64,000 bases of DNA from contig JAOWBW010001049.1 of NCBI GenBank assembly GCA_026119855.1, forward strand, positions 744,001 through 808,000, given 5' to 3'. The translations under genes were made by a program, and so were the position numbers. Below are positions 33,613 through 45,927 of the stretch, piece by piece. The notes beneath the pieces were generated by a model. It made no database searches. It was not told the DNA's origin and worked only from the letters and a program-made list of their open reading frames with translations. Within the stretch, counting starts at the first letter, position 1. Every line of letters begins with the position of its first letter. This DNA is from Campanula takesimana. Its lineage: Eukaryota > Streptophyta > Magnoliopsida > Asterales > Campanulaceae.

Positions 33613-34489
33613 AAACTGACATCATATATATACTCGAGAGGAACGAGCTAAGATTGCTCACAACGAGTTCTATACCAAGAAATTTAAACCAAATGTGGTT
33701 ATACATAGCGGAAAACATGCCTAGCACATAAGCTGGCATTACAAGAACTATACAAGTCTACCCAATATACTGAGTCTAAACAACTGATACCAATTCGTCC
33801 TCACCAAAATTCGAGTAGGCCCCTGCTAAGTCGAGCCTCACAACGTATTACCACTTGCTTTCCTGGAGGGGGGAAACAAATAAACAAGGAACGGGGTGAG
33901 ATAAATCTCAGTAAGTTACTAGATACAAGTACATAGCATGTTATCATGTAATCATGCAAATCAAGAAGATTATCAAGTAATCATGCTCAAGATGTCATCA
34001 AGTAACAAGTATACGAGAGGCTAAGCCAACTCATCAAGTAGCTAACACATAGCTAAACTATCACGTTACAAAGGATATTCCAACCTTATTCCTCCCAAGT
34101 AAACCATTGTTGTCGTTGCTTATTGCAGTTGACAAATCACGATCAATCAAGTTGCTGTTGTGCAGTACACAAGAGGACCCGGTAACCAGTGTCACTAACA
34201 AGAACAAGATTCACGAGGTGTTCACAAGTTTAGCATTCACTTTTATCAGGCGTATTGCTCTAATAAAGGAAGGTATGCCCTTACTATGGCCTGTAGTAAG
34301 GGGTCAAGCGCAGATACATAGATCCCCGATTATCACTTAGCCCCAGCACTCGCGATAAGGGTGAACCTATATATCTCTGAACAAGCAAGGACCAGCTGGA
34401 CTCACACAAGAATGCACAAGTAGATGTTTACTTGAACTACAAGAGTATAGAACTAAGTCCAAAAGTATTCGACTAGCTCTTCATGAACC

Positions 34490-35972
34490 TGATAAATGAC
34501 TATTTTATAGTCATTTAAGGTCCAAAATTATTATCTTTTTACTTTAATTTAGTAAATATATAGCTTAACTCATCTCATTTTACTTCAATACATGGATAAT
34601 ATGCTTGGTGGTGTAGTTTTGTGATTAATACAGGATTGTGGAGCATAATGATAGCTTTGGGCATGATTTGGAAGGAGGAAGAACAAACAAGTAAAAAGTA
34701 AAATAGCTGGACAAAGAAAATTGAAGAATAAGAGAGTTCCAGCAGGTGCTCGGCCGAGCACCTCCCTTGACTCGGCCGAGCATGAGCATCAGAAGGCAAA
34801 GTTAAAATTTTCAAAGGCTTGCTCGGCCGAGCACCCCCTGTTTCAGCAAAAAGGTGCCTTTTCAATTGGGACCTCTTCAAGAAGTTATCCGGGAAAAGTC
34901 ACCTCTCTTTACCCCAAAGCCTATATAAGAAGACTTCTACATCAGATTTTATCATCCGGGAAGGATCCAGAAATTGTTGTAACATTACTCTAGTAAAATT
35001 TAGTCTCACAATATTATTATTTTACATCTTTTTTTGAGGTGTTCTTAAGGAAAGGCAATACATATTCTTACAGAATTATTTGCAGCCCTTATTTCTTTCA
35101 TCAATACAAGACTAAGTTTTCTTCTTCTCTTATCTTTATATTGCTTTACTTAAATCTTGTTTATCTTGTTTTATAATGGCTTGTGAGTAATCCTCCCTTT
35201 TTCTTGGGGTTGGAAACTCAGCATCATTTGTTCATCACTGTAATTCATGTTCATCTATTTTTCTTCTCTTCATCTTAAACAATCTCTTCATATTGTACTA
35301 AAACGCCTACAACCATGATGAGCTCCATGATTTGTATGAATCTTAGTTAGTCAAGAGATGGAGCGAGAGTGGAATCTTGACTAACGGAACCATATGAATA
35401 GACTGGGTTTCATTAATCACGAGAGTAGGTTAATGGCCTAGGGGTGCTCCTTGAGTGGAAGCATGCCGATTTTCATAAAGAAAACTTAATGGATTCTTAC
35501 TAATTATGGTCAGCTAGAGATAAGCCGGAATGCCCGTTTGTGACAGGGCGGGGACAACATAAACGGATTTCTCAAACAGTTAGGGCATAATTAGTATGAG
35601 AATACAAACGCTACTTGCTTGATCGTGAGAAGTAGTGTAGGCCAAGCATACCATCCTTGATTTAAAATGAAACTTTAAACTAAAAAGAGCATGATTACTT
35701 GATGAACATTTGATTGTTTGAGTCCCAATCCTAGGAAGTATTTCTTCATAAGAGTTTTCAATTCAAAATTAGAGTATTGTGCAATATATTTCTAGTTCAG
35801 TGACAAAATAATTTAACCCCCAATCACACTTTTTACTATTCTTTCATCAAAGCAAACATTTTCTAAAGTAACGTTTTCTCCGTGGGATCGACCCGTACTT
35901 GCACATTACTATACTATCAATAACCCGTGCACTTGCGGTATTTATAACTAAGCCTTCGTTTAGGGCCTAACA
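34490..35972 (+). repeat. 5' LTR of the Athila-like element
   Basis: 1483 bp. It contains the 18-bp perfect palindrome GGTGCTCGGCCGAGCACC (34745-34762), CTCGGCCGAG (34771-34780) and TGCTCGGCCGAGCA (34820-34833). Confidence 0.9.
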
Positions 35973-36150
35973 AGTTTTTGGCGCCGCTGCCGGGGACAAC
36001 GGTTTACTTTCTGAATTTTTTTGCTTTGTGTTTTTAAGTCTTTAGTTTTAATTTATTTATTTTTATTATTTAACATCCCTTCGAAGAATTTGTATCTTTG
36101 AATTTTTTTTATTTTTTATTTTTTTTCTTCTTTAGGTACTCTCGAAGTAT

Positions 36151-36303
36151 ATGAAAAGAGCCCGGACCATACTTGAAGAGTTTGATCCGGAACCTGAAAG
36201 AACCTTTCACGAAAGGTTAAGAAGACTTAGAGAAGTGCTAGAAGGAAACATGGCACAGAACGAAGAAGGATCCCGCCACCACCGCCACCATTCTAGTCGG
36301 TAC
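36151..36303 (+). pseudogene. gag N-terminal remnant of the Athila-like element
   Basis: A short acidic/basic reading frame, FDPEPERTFHERLRRLREVL then NMAQNEEGSRHHR, typical in position for an Athila-type gag start. It loses similarity after about residue 50 and meets AAGTGTGGGGGGGTAGTATC at 36390, a second polypurine-like tract that suggests an internal deletion. Confidence 0.55.
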
Positions 36304-37564
36304 CTCTTTTTCTCCCTCTCCTCTAATTATTCTTGTCCCAATTTTTCATTTCTCCTTTTTAAAAAAAAATTTAGGGACAATGTTTCATTTAAGTGTGGGG
36401 GGGTAGTATCTGTCTTTTAATTTCTTTTCTTTTTAAATTTCTTTTCTCATTTTTAGTTTTTAGTATTTTTACTATGTTTAATTATTTCTAGCAGTTTTTA
36501 TGTTTTTCTTTTCAAAAAGAAAATGTAAGGGCTATGTTCCCGATATTTCAATTAAAAAAATAAATAAATAAAAAAATAAAAAAATAAAAAAATTTGCCAA
36601 TGCTCCCATTGATGAGAATGTTATCTTTATTATCATTTGCCTAAGTAAAACTTTTTCCTTCTAACTTTTACTTCTTGAAAAATTTAATAAAAATAACTTA
36701 GGATTGTATTGGATTATAAATGGAAAACTTTCAAAATTAATATAGACTTTTAAATCCTATTGAATAGAAGCATTACATTATTAATGAGTTAGTGGGCATT
36801 TAGTTTGGATACAATATACTTGTGAGACTTTTAAAACATTCTTGTATATACATATCAAAAACTTTCATTTCTACTCTTTTTCAAAGGTTTTCATCTTTTG
36901 TTATGCTTATGAATCACAAAAATTTCACTTTAATTCATCTTTCCATTTCCACTTTTAAAAGGCTAATTAATCAAACATAATCTTCTTTTGATTGTCCACT
37001 CAAATATCTAAATGAATATATCATTATAGAGTGTGACAATTTAGAAGCAAGAAACTCAATTGCCACGTCTAATTAATTAAATCTCGAACCTTATTCCACT
37101 ACCATCCTTCACCTTTCATCAATTTTTGTGATTCAAAGAGCATAGCAATTTATGAATATCTTTGATAAAGAATAAAAATCATAGTTAAAGAAATGTATTT
37201 CCAAGCATGAAAAATTTATTCACAAAGCACTCTAAAAGAGTGAATATAATTCTTAATTCATACTTATGTCCCACAACTTCATTTGGTTATCTCAATATGC
37301 TCTTATTCAATGGAATTTATTCATGTTATATTAACATTCAAACTTTTCTCTTTACTTTTCAATATTATCCTACATTCTTCTTCACAAATTTCTTGAGACG
37401 GAAAATTTAGAACAAAAGGATTTTATGAGGGCAGTATTATATAACAATATTCCAAGGGAGCATTGATGACCTTCTTTATTTTTCTTACTATTGTCATTTA
37501 CACCCCTCTCTTTTCAAATGTTTAAACTTGCTCGAGGACAAGCAAGATCTAAGTGTGGGGGAGT

Positions 37565-39071
37565 TGATAAATGACTATTTTATAGTCATTTAAGGTCCAA
37601 AAATATTATCTTTTTACTTTAATTTAGTAAATATATAGCTTAACTCATCTCATTTTACTTCAATACACGGATAATATGCTTGGTGGTGTAGTTTTGTGAT
37701 TAATACAGGATTGTGGAGCATAATGATAGCTTTGGGCATGATTTGGAAGGAGGAAGAACAAACAAGTAAAAAGTAAAATAGCTGGACAAAGAAAATTGAA
37801 GAATAAGAGAGTTCCAGCAGGTGCTCGGCCGAGCACCTCCCTTGACTCGGCCGAGCATGAGCATCAGAAGGCAAAGTTAAAATTTTCAAAGGCTTGCTCG
37901 GCCGAGCACCTTCCTTGACTCGGTCGAGCACCCCCTGTTTCAGCAAAAAGGTGCCTTTTCAATTGGGACCTCTTCAAGAAGTTATCCGGGAAAAGTCACC
38001 TCTCTTTACCCCAAAGCCTATATAAGAAGACTTCTACATCAGATTTTATCATCCGGGAAGGATCCAGAAATTGTTGTAACATTACTCTAGTAAAATTTAG
38101 TCTCACAATATTATTATTTTACATCTTTTTTTTGAGGTGTTCTTAAGGAAAGGCAATACATATTCTTACAGAATTATTTGCAGCCCTTATTTCTTTCATC
38201 AATACAAGACTAAGTTTTCTTCTTCTCTTATCTTTATATTGCTTTACTTAAATCTTGTTTATCTTGTTTTATAATGGCTTGTGAGTAATCCTCCCTTTTT
38301 CTTGGGGTTGGAAACTCAGCATCATTTGTTCATCACTTTAATTCATGTTCATCTATTTTTCTTCTCTTCATCTTAAACAATCTCTTCATATTGTACTAAA
38401 ACGCCTACAACCATGATGAGCTCCATGATTTGTATGAATCTTAGTTAGTCAAGAGATGGAGCGAGAGTGGAATCTTGACTAACGGAACCATATGAATAGA
38501 CTGGGTTTCATTAATCACGAGAGTAGGTTAATGGCCTAGGGGTGCTCCTTGAGTGGAAGTATGCCGATTTTCATAAAGAAAACTTAATGGATTCTTACTA
38601 ATTATGGTCAGCTAGAGATAAGCCGGAATGCCCGTTTGTGACAGGGCGGGGACAACATAAACGGATTTCTCAAACAGTTAGGGCATAATTAGTATGAGAA
38701 TACAAACGCTACTTGCTTGATCGTGAGAAGTAGTGTAGGCCAAGCATACCATCCTTGATTTAAAATGAAACTTTAAACTAAAAAGAGCATGATTACTTGA
38801 TGAACATTTGATTGTTTGAGTCCCAATCCTAGGAAGTATTTCTTCATAAGAGTTTTCAATTCAAAATTAGAGTATTGTGCAATATATTTCTAGTTCAGTG
38901 ACAAAATAATTTAACCCCCCAATCACACTTTTTACTATTCTTTCATCAAAGCAAACATTTTCTAAAGTAACGTTTTCTCCGTGGGATCGACCCGTACTTG
39001 CACATTACTATACTATCAATAACCCGTGCACTTGCGGTATTTATAACTAAGCCTTCGTTTAGGGGTTAACA
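37565..39071 (+). repeat. 3' LTR of the Athila-like element
   Basis: 1507 bp. It matches the 5' LTR with a handful of single-base changes plus one extra palindrome unit (TTCCTTGACTCGGTCGAGCA, near 37909-37929). Confidence 0.9.
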
Positions 39072-41434
39072 GAACCATGTAATTATGTGCTCACCAAATA
39101 CAAGTACACGTATGCTATATTTATAAATACAAATCAGTATAACAATGGCACATAATGTGTCCACATAACACAATCAAGCCAAATTAGAGTCTATTAATAA
39201 CAGACCCCAACCAAGTAGTAGGGTATGTCATACTATATCACTTTGTCATATGAAATATTTGCACGTACATATTCATATAACCTTTAACACACTAATGTGT
39301 CTATCACGATACCCTTACTTTCAAGTAGAGCCCAACATCTTAGACTCTAAGCACGTAGTCGAATAGGTCGTATTGTACCTAGTCACAATCATATCTCGCG
39401 TATATTTATCGCTAATCATCGAATACATTTTCCAACACATATTGTGTTCTATAATCATTCTCGTTGACTTAAATCGTAATAATCATAATTTTATGAATTA
39501 TCTTCATATTACACTAGTCCCTATTTCTTTAGGAACCCATCTCAAGAACAAGATATCTTCTTTATACTTTATATACTTCATTGAGTATATGCACGACTAA
39601 AACCAAGTACTAGCACATTAGTGCTTGTTCATAGCCCTTTCAGTACACACGTATTAGATTCAAGTATGTCTTAGAGTTGTTCATTCTCTATCTAGTTCTA
39701 TATTCCAACTCTTGGGTTATTAATACCAAGTATCAAGTAGTCAACAAGCCACATTCTATCAAGTAATTATGTGCAAGATTTGCACATACACATTAAGGAT
39801 AGTTCTAACACGTTAGTGCTTGTTCATAGCACTTTCAAGTTCATTACCATACACATGTATTGGTTTCAAGTCATGTACAAGATTTTATCATCTTACATTC
39901 AAGTTCTTAATCCAATTCTTTAGATGTTCAAGACATGTACAAGAATTAATTATCTTATACTCAAGTTATTATTCCAATCTTTAGATATTCAAGTCATGTA
40001 CAAGATTTAATTATCTTATACTTCAAGTTCATGTTAAGTAAAAGAGTTACATATCTTATACTTACAATTCATGATCCTATTCTTAGGATATTCAAGCTCA
40101 AGACATTGTTTTAGTGCCCCTAAGGTAAACAAACATTGGTTTCAAGACACATATAACACATTAGTGCTTGTTCATAGCACTTTCAAGACAATTAAAAGAG
40201 TTCTTACTCTTAGGCTCAAGTTCTCATTTTAATTCTATGAGTACTCATGTTCAAGACCAAGTTGTAATGCCCCAAAAGGTACATATACACTTGCTAGGAC
40301 ATCTTATACTAAGGCTCAATGCCTTAGGAGGGGTAAGGTTTCATTTCATTTGAGTTTAAACCACTTTTGTGAAACAGGGGACTTGGGCGGTCGCCCACTC
40401 CCCTCTGGGCGGTCGCCCAGAAGCCTGGAGCTCAAATTTTCCATTTTTCTCACAAGTCAAATTTCATCCGACCCACAAGTAGGAGTATAAATTACTAACA
40501 CTCCCTAACATTCAAGAGTGCATTTTAACATGCTCAGAACACTTCTTTAGGGATACTTTAATTAATTTTACCATCCCACAAATAATAGAATAATTTCCTT
40601 TTATTCCATTTAAATATTTTACCGTCCCAAAAGTATAAATATAATTTTCTAATATACTAATATACTCATTTAGGGATACTTTTATTAATTTCACCGTCCC
40701 ACAAGTATAAGTATAATTTTTCTTATATACTTGTAAAAACATTTAATCAAGTTAATATTTCACCGTCCCACGAATAGGAGTATAAATTTCTAATATACTT
40801 GCAAACCCATTTAGCATTTAGGTTCATGTTCTCTGTACCTAGTATAGAAATACTCCCTTCGTCCCAATTTAACAAGTATCACAAAACTCATTCAAATCAC
40901 GAAATTAACAAGCACAAGTATCAAGAATAACACATAGACATGTTATTACAAGCAAGGGGGAGCTAGTGACTTACCTAGTCCGAAATCAAATTCACCCAAA
41001 TTAATTTCTGTTTGGCAAGAAATGCTCTACTCACTGCCCTGATCATTTATGCGAAGTCGGATTTTCGAACATAGGCATAATTAAGCGAGAAGAGTCGAGA
41101 ATAGGGTAAAACTTAACCCTAGCTTTTCTTTACAGATGAAACGAAAGAAATTGGGGACGAAATGCCTCAGAGAAGGAAAGGCAAACCAAGATATACATTC
41201 AACTTTCAAGAAATTGGAATTACGCCCCTCAAGTTTCACTTTTGACAAAAAGGCCTTTAAAGTTTCAATTTGAGCAATTAAGACCCTAAACTTTAATTTT
41301 CACAAATGACCCTAATGTTTTAACTTGAAAAATTAGGACCTAAACTTGCTCAATTAGTTAAATAATTAACTCAAATAAAATAGCATATAATTATGCAAGT
41401 CAAGAATTTAATAGGAATTAGGACGGGCGTTACA

Positions 41435-41539
41435 TAGATACTTACATTCATCAAAATTCATGCTTAGGTTAAACCATGACTGCTGTGTGTCACGAAGCTA
41501 TCCGTCTTAGGAGTCAAGTAAACTGTCCATTCCTTTTTG
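41435..41539. other. Short unassigned spacer
   Basis: About 100 bp between the minus-strand gypsy LTR and the Copia array. Nothing is recognised in it. Confidence 0.4.
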
Positions 41540-42292
41540 TGTTACGTTGGGAAAGTGGCGCAGCGGAACGAAAGAATAAAACTGGAACTTCACGAAGTTA
41601 AGTGATGGCGGCACGGGAAAATAAATGAAGCCAAAAATAACAAGGAAAGAAACAAAGAGATTTACGTGGTTCGGCGAAACCCGCCTTCATCCACGGAGAG
41701 AACCAATTTCACTAATTGAGAGAAATTACACCGTACAAATATAACACTCGTGTTTATCCCCAACCCGGATTATTTGTACACCCCACTCTCAATATATCCT
41801 AGTGAAATAATACCTCTCACTCCTCTATCACTCTCTCCCCCTTGAATGGACTACCTTGCATTCACCCACAATCTAGACTTCTCTCTTATTTGTGGTTTTC
41901 TTCATGCTTTCAACAATGACCCATTCTCCCTTTTTATACTTGAGAATTGACCATTCACATATCCCAAGAGACTAGATTAAATAATAAATGTACATGCTTA
42001 TCCACACATACATTTATCCTCTCCATACATGTACCACCAAGAATAAATGTACTCATTATCCTTAGTGCATGTATTGATAAAACCAATGCAAGTCCATCCC
42101 ACTTTGTTCTCAATGTGAAGAGCATTTCCAACAATCCCCCCTTGCGAGCACATGAGAAGCAAAGAACCATTATGGAGAGCCATAGAGATCCACCCCGTTA
42201 GTACTTAACCACTAACGAACCATTGGCATTTTCCTTGTACCAGCTACACATAAGTCCGAATCAAGATATACGATCCCACTCCACTTGATTCA

Positions 42293-43714
42293 TTATATCA
42301 CCACCAATGCTATGTGCAACTGAAAAACCAAGTCGACATTAACAGTCGGCTCCAAAGGGAAACTTCGATTCAACCCTTTTACTGCAGGATTTACCATCTC
42401 ACCACCGTCTTCTTGGAAACATGTCACTTGTGAATTTGCTATACTCGCAACCGATTCACGCTTGAAGGCCTTCATTTCTTGTGCATGTCGTTTCCAACAT
42501 TTCATCGAAGTTTGAGTACTAGTCATCGTACTCCCTACAAGACGATATAAACCTCCACATTCTTCTCCCTTTAGTAGGACCTTTTCGTATCCTGTAACTT
42601 TTAGAACTCCCCCTGCAATAGAACATGCATAGCCCTTGGAGTCTAACTGGCTCAAGGATATTAAATTCTTCCGCAACCTTGGGACATAAATCACACCATT
42701 TAAACTGCGCACCACTCCATTAAACATTTTGATTTTCACCGCTCCAACACCTTTGAACGCACATCGGTACCCATTAGGCAGCACCACCGAACCTGTCTTC
42801 CTTTCTTGGAACGTATCAAAATATTTCCTCTTAGAGCACACATGGTAACATGACCCCGAATCTAATATCCATTCACTTTGAGAAGAAATGTCAATGTTGG
42901 AGACTGTGAGAACATCTCCATCATCAAACACAACTGCTGAAGAACCATTATCATCACCATTGCCCTTCTTTTTCCGATTAGGACAATTCTTCTTAATGTG
43001 ACCTTGTTCTTTACAATTGTAGCACCGTTTTCCACCGTCCTTGGATGTAGACCTGCTACCGCCACCAAATCCCTTGACGTCCGTCCTTCCCCTTTGATTC
43101 GCTCCACGAGAAACCAAAACTGAACCTTGGTTATCTCCACCATTTGGCCGCTTCCTCTTATCATTGGATATAAGCGTTGACTCCACATCCTCCATTTTCA
43201 ATGTATCTTTACCATACAGGATTGTCATGACCAAACTATCGTACGAATCCGGAAATGAGTTAAGAAGCAACATAGCCTTGTCTTCTTCCTTAAATGTCTC
43301 ATCAACTTTCCCAAGTTGATCAATGAGTCCATTGAACACATTCATGTGATCCATGAGATTTCCGCCTTCTTCCATCTTCAGCCGATACAATTCCCGCTTC
43401 AGAGTTAACTTTGTGGTCAAACTTTTACTGAGATATAACTTCTCAAGTTTTTCCCACAATCCTGGTGCAGAATCTTCATCCATAATATTATTAATAATAT
43501 TATCATCAATGCAATGACGAATTGTACTTACACATCTTTCCCTGATGTCCTCTCAATCGTCGTCCGACATTTTCTCCGGCTTCCCATCCGCTCCCCTCAA
43601 CGCTCTTGCGAGACCACGTTGAACTAGGATGTCCTTTACCCTTCTTTGCCAAAGAGTAAAACTTCCCGTCCCATCAAATCTTCGAACTTTAAAGCCGTTA
43701 ACTTCGTCTTCCAT
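42293..43714 (-). pseudogene. Copia gag-protease, copy 1, with nonsense codon
   Basis: Copia-type gag followed by the knuckle CYNCKEQGHIKKNC and the protease motif DSGSCYHV, then a pre-integrase-like stretch. The integrase, reverse transcriptase and RNase H are absent. The start codon lies at 43714-43712. An in-frame TGA at 43555-43553 replaces the Trp codon that copy 2 keeps (DDDWEDIG). The rest of the frame is open to 42293, with a C-terminal extension ending HIALVVI that copy 2 loses. Confidence 0.85.
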
Positions 43715-44637
43715 TTAAACCCCCCAAAAAGAACCTTGGGCTCTGATACCACTTGTTGGGAAAGTGGCGCAGTGGAACGAAAGAATAACACTGGAACTTC
43801 ACGAAGTTAAATGATGGCGGCACGGGAAAATAAATGAAGCCAAAAATAACAAGGAAAGAAACAAAGAGATTTACGTGGTTCGGCAAAACCTGCCTTCGTC
43901 CACGGAGACAACCAATTTCACTAATTAAGAGAAATTACACCGTACAAATATAACACTCGTGTTTATCCCCAACCCGAATTATTTGTACACCCCACTCTCA
44001 ATATATCCTAGTGAAATAATACCTCTCACTCCTCTATCACTCTCTCCCCCTTGAATGGACTACCTTGCATTCACCCACAATCTAGACTTCTCTCTTATTT
44101 GTGGTTTTCTTCATGCTTTCAACAATGACCCATTCTCCCTTTTTATACTTGAGAATTGACCATTCACATATCCCAAGAGACTAGATTAAATAATAAATGT
44201 ACATGCTTATCCACACATACATTTATCCTCTCCATCCATGTACCACCAAGAATAAATGTACTCATTATCCTTAGTTCATGTATTGATAAAACCAATGCAA
44301 GTCCATCCCACTTTGTTCTCAATGTGAAGAGCATTTCCAACAATCCCTCCCTTGCGAGCACATGAGAAGCAAAGAACCATTATGGAGAGCCATAGAGATC
44401 CACCCCGTTAGTACTTAACCACTAACGAACCATTGGCATTTTCCTTGTACCAGCTACACATATGTCCGAATCAAGATATACGGTCCCACTCCACTTGATT
44501 CATTATATCACCGCCAATGCTATGTGCAACTGAAAAACCAAGTCGACATTAACAGTCGGCTCCAAAGGGAAACTTCGATTCAACCCTTTTACTGCAGGAT
44601 TTACCTTCTCACCACCGTCTTCTTGGAAACATGTCAC

Positions 44638-45927
44638 TTATGAATTTGCTATACTCACAATCGATTCACGCTTGAAGGCCTTCATTTCTTGTGCACGCCG
44701 TTTCCAACATTTCATCGAAGTTTGAGTACTAGTCATCGTACTCCCTACAAGACGATATAAACCTCCACATTCTTCTCCCTTTAGTAGGACCTTTTCGTTG
44801 CCTGTAACTTTTAGAACTCCCCCTGCAATAGAACATGCATAATAGCCCTTAGAGTCTAACTGGCTCAAGGATATTAAATTCTTCCGCAACCTTGGGACAT
44901 AAATCACACCATTTAAACTGCGCACCACTCCATCAAACATTTTGATTTTCACCGCTCCAACACCTTTGACCGCACATCGGTACCTATTAGGCAGCACCAC
45001 CGAACATGTCTTCCTTTCTTGGAACGTATCAAAATATTTCCTCTTAGAGCACACATGGTAACATGACCCCGAATCTAATATCCATTCACTTTGAGAAGAA
45101 ATGTCAATGTTGGAGACTGTGAGAACATCTCCATCATCAAACACAACTGCCGAAGAACCATCATCATCACCATTGCCCTTCTTTTTCTGATTAGGACAAT
45201 TCTTCTTAATGTGACCTTGTTCTTTACAATCGTAGCACCGTTTTCCACCGTCCTTGGATGTAGACCTGCAACCGCCACCAAATCCCTTGACGTCCGTCCT
45301 TCCCCTTTGATTCACTCCACGAGAAACCAAAACCGAACCTTGGTTATCTCCACCATTTGGCCGCTTCCTGTTATCATTGGATATAAGCGTTGACTCCACA
45401 TCCTCCATTTTCAATGTATCTTTACCATACAGTATTGTCATGACCAAACTATCGTACGAATCCGGAAGTGAGTTAAGAAGTAACAAAGCCTTGTCTTCTT
45501 CCTTAAATGTCTCATCAACTTTCCCAAGTTGATCAATGAGTCCATTGAACACATTCATGTGATCCATGAGATTTTCGCCTTCTTCCATCTTCAGCCGATA
45601 CAATTCCCGCTTCAGATTTAACTTTGTGGTCAAACTTTTACCGAGATATAACTTCTCAAGTTTTTCCCACAATCCTGGTGCAGAATCTTCATCCATAATA
45701 TTATTAATAATATTATCAGCAATGCAATGACGAATTGTACTTACACATCTTTCCCCGATGTCCTCCCAATCGTCGTCCGACATTTTCTCCGGCTTCCCAT
45801 CCGCTCCCCTCAACGCTCTTGCGAGACCACGTTGAACTAGGATGTCCTTTACCCCTTTTTGCCAAAGAGTAAAACTTCCCGTCCCATCAAACCTTCGAAC
45901 TTTAAAGCCGTTAACTTCGTCTTCCAT
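44638..45927 (-). CDS. Copia gag-protease protein, copy 2
   Basis: A 429-codon open frame starting MEDEVNGFKVRRFDGTGSF. It contains the Copia gag domain (about residues 10-195), one CCHC knuckle (CYDCKEQGHIKKNC) and the aspartic protease motif LDSGSCYHVC with a VIYVPRLRKNLISLSQLD block typical of the region before integrase. It stops at a TAA where copy 1 has CAA, 47 codons earlier than copy 1. With no polymerase or integrase it would depend on another Copia element (a TR-GAG type arrangement). Confidence 0.88.
   Translation of the reverse strand: MEDEVNGFKVRRFDGTGSFTLWQKGVKDILVQRGLARALRGADGKPEKMSDDDWEDIGERCVSTIRHCIADNIINNIMDEDSAPGLWEKLEKLYLGKSLTTKLNLKRELYRLKMEEGENLMDHMNVFNGLIDQLGKVDETFKEEDKALLLLNSLPDSYDSLVMTILYGKDTLKMEDVESTLISNDNRKRPNGGDNQGSVLVSRGVNQRGRTDVKGFGGGCRSTSKDGGKRCYDCKEQGHIKKNCPNQKKKGNGDDDGSSAVVFDDGDVLTVSNIDISSQSEWILDSGSCYHVCSKRKYFDTFQERKTCSVVLPNRYRCAVKGVGAVKIKMFDGVVRSLNGVIYVPRLRKNLISLSQLDSKGYYACSIAGGVLKVTGNEKVLLKGEECGGLYRLVGSTMTSTQTSMKCWKRRAQEMKAFKRESIVSIANS

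Larger units (their letters stand above)
34490..39071 (+). mobile_element. Athila-like non-autonomous LTR retrotransposon, complete
   Basis: Exact 5-bp target duplication GAACC (34485-34489 and 39072-39076). The 5' LTR is 34490-35972 and the 3' LTR 37565-39071; both start TGATAAATGACTATTTTATA and end in AACA. The primer-binding site is TGGCGCCGCTGCCGGGGA (35979-35996), the type used by Athila-related elements. The polypurine tract is GTGTGGGGGAG (37553-37563). The 1.6-kb interior has only a gag N-terminal remnant (36151-36300, MKRARTILEEFDPEPERTFH) and no pol. The LTRs are almost identical, so insertion is recent. Confidence 0.9.
33617..41434 (-). repeat. Minus-strand gypsy LTR interrupted by a nested element
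   Basis: The right end read on the minus strand is TGTAACGCCCGTCC, a typical gypsy LTR start. Near 33890 the plus strand reads GGGGTGAGATAAATCTCAGT, the inverse of a phrase in the 31212-33612 LTR, so the two are related but diverged. The LTR is split at 34489/39077 by the nested element. About 3.2 kb is LTR proper. No coding region is seen. The left border is uncertain. Confidence 0.55.

Noticed and set aside
42862..43188. 108-codon frame inside the Copia gag
   Set aside because: It is an out-of-frame shadow of the gag-protease coding sequence.
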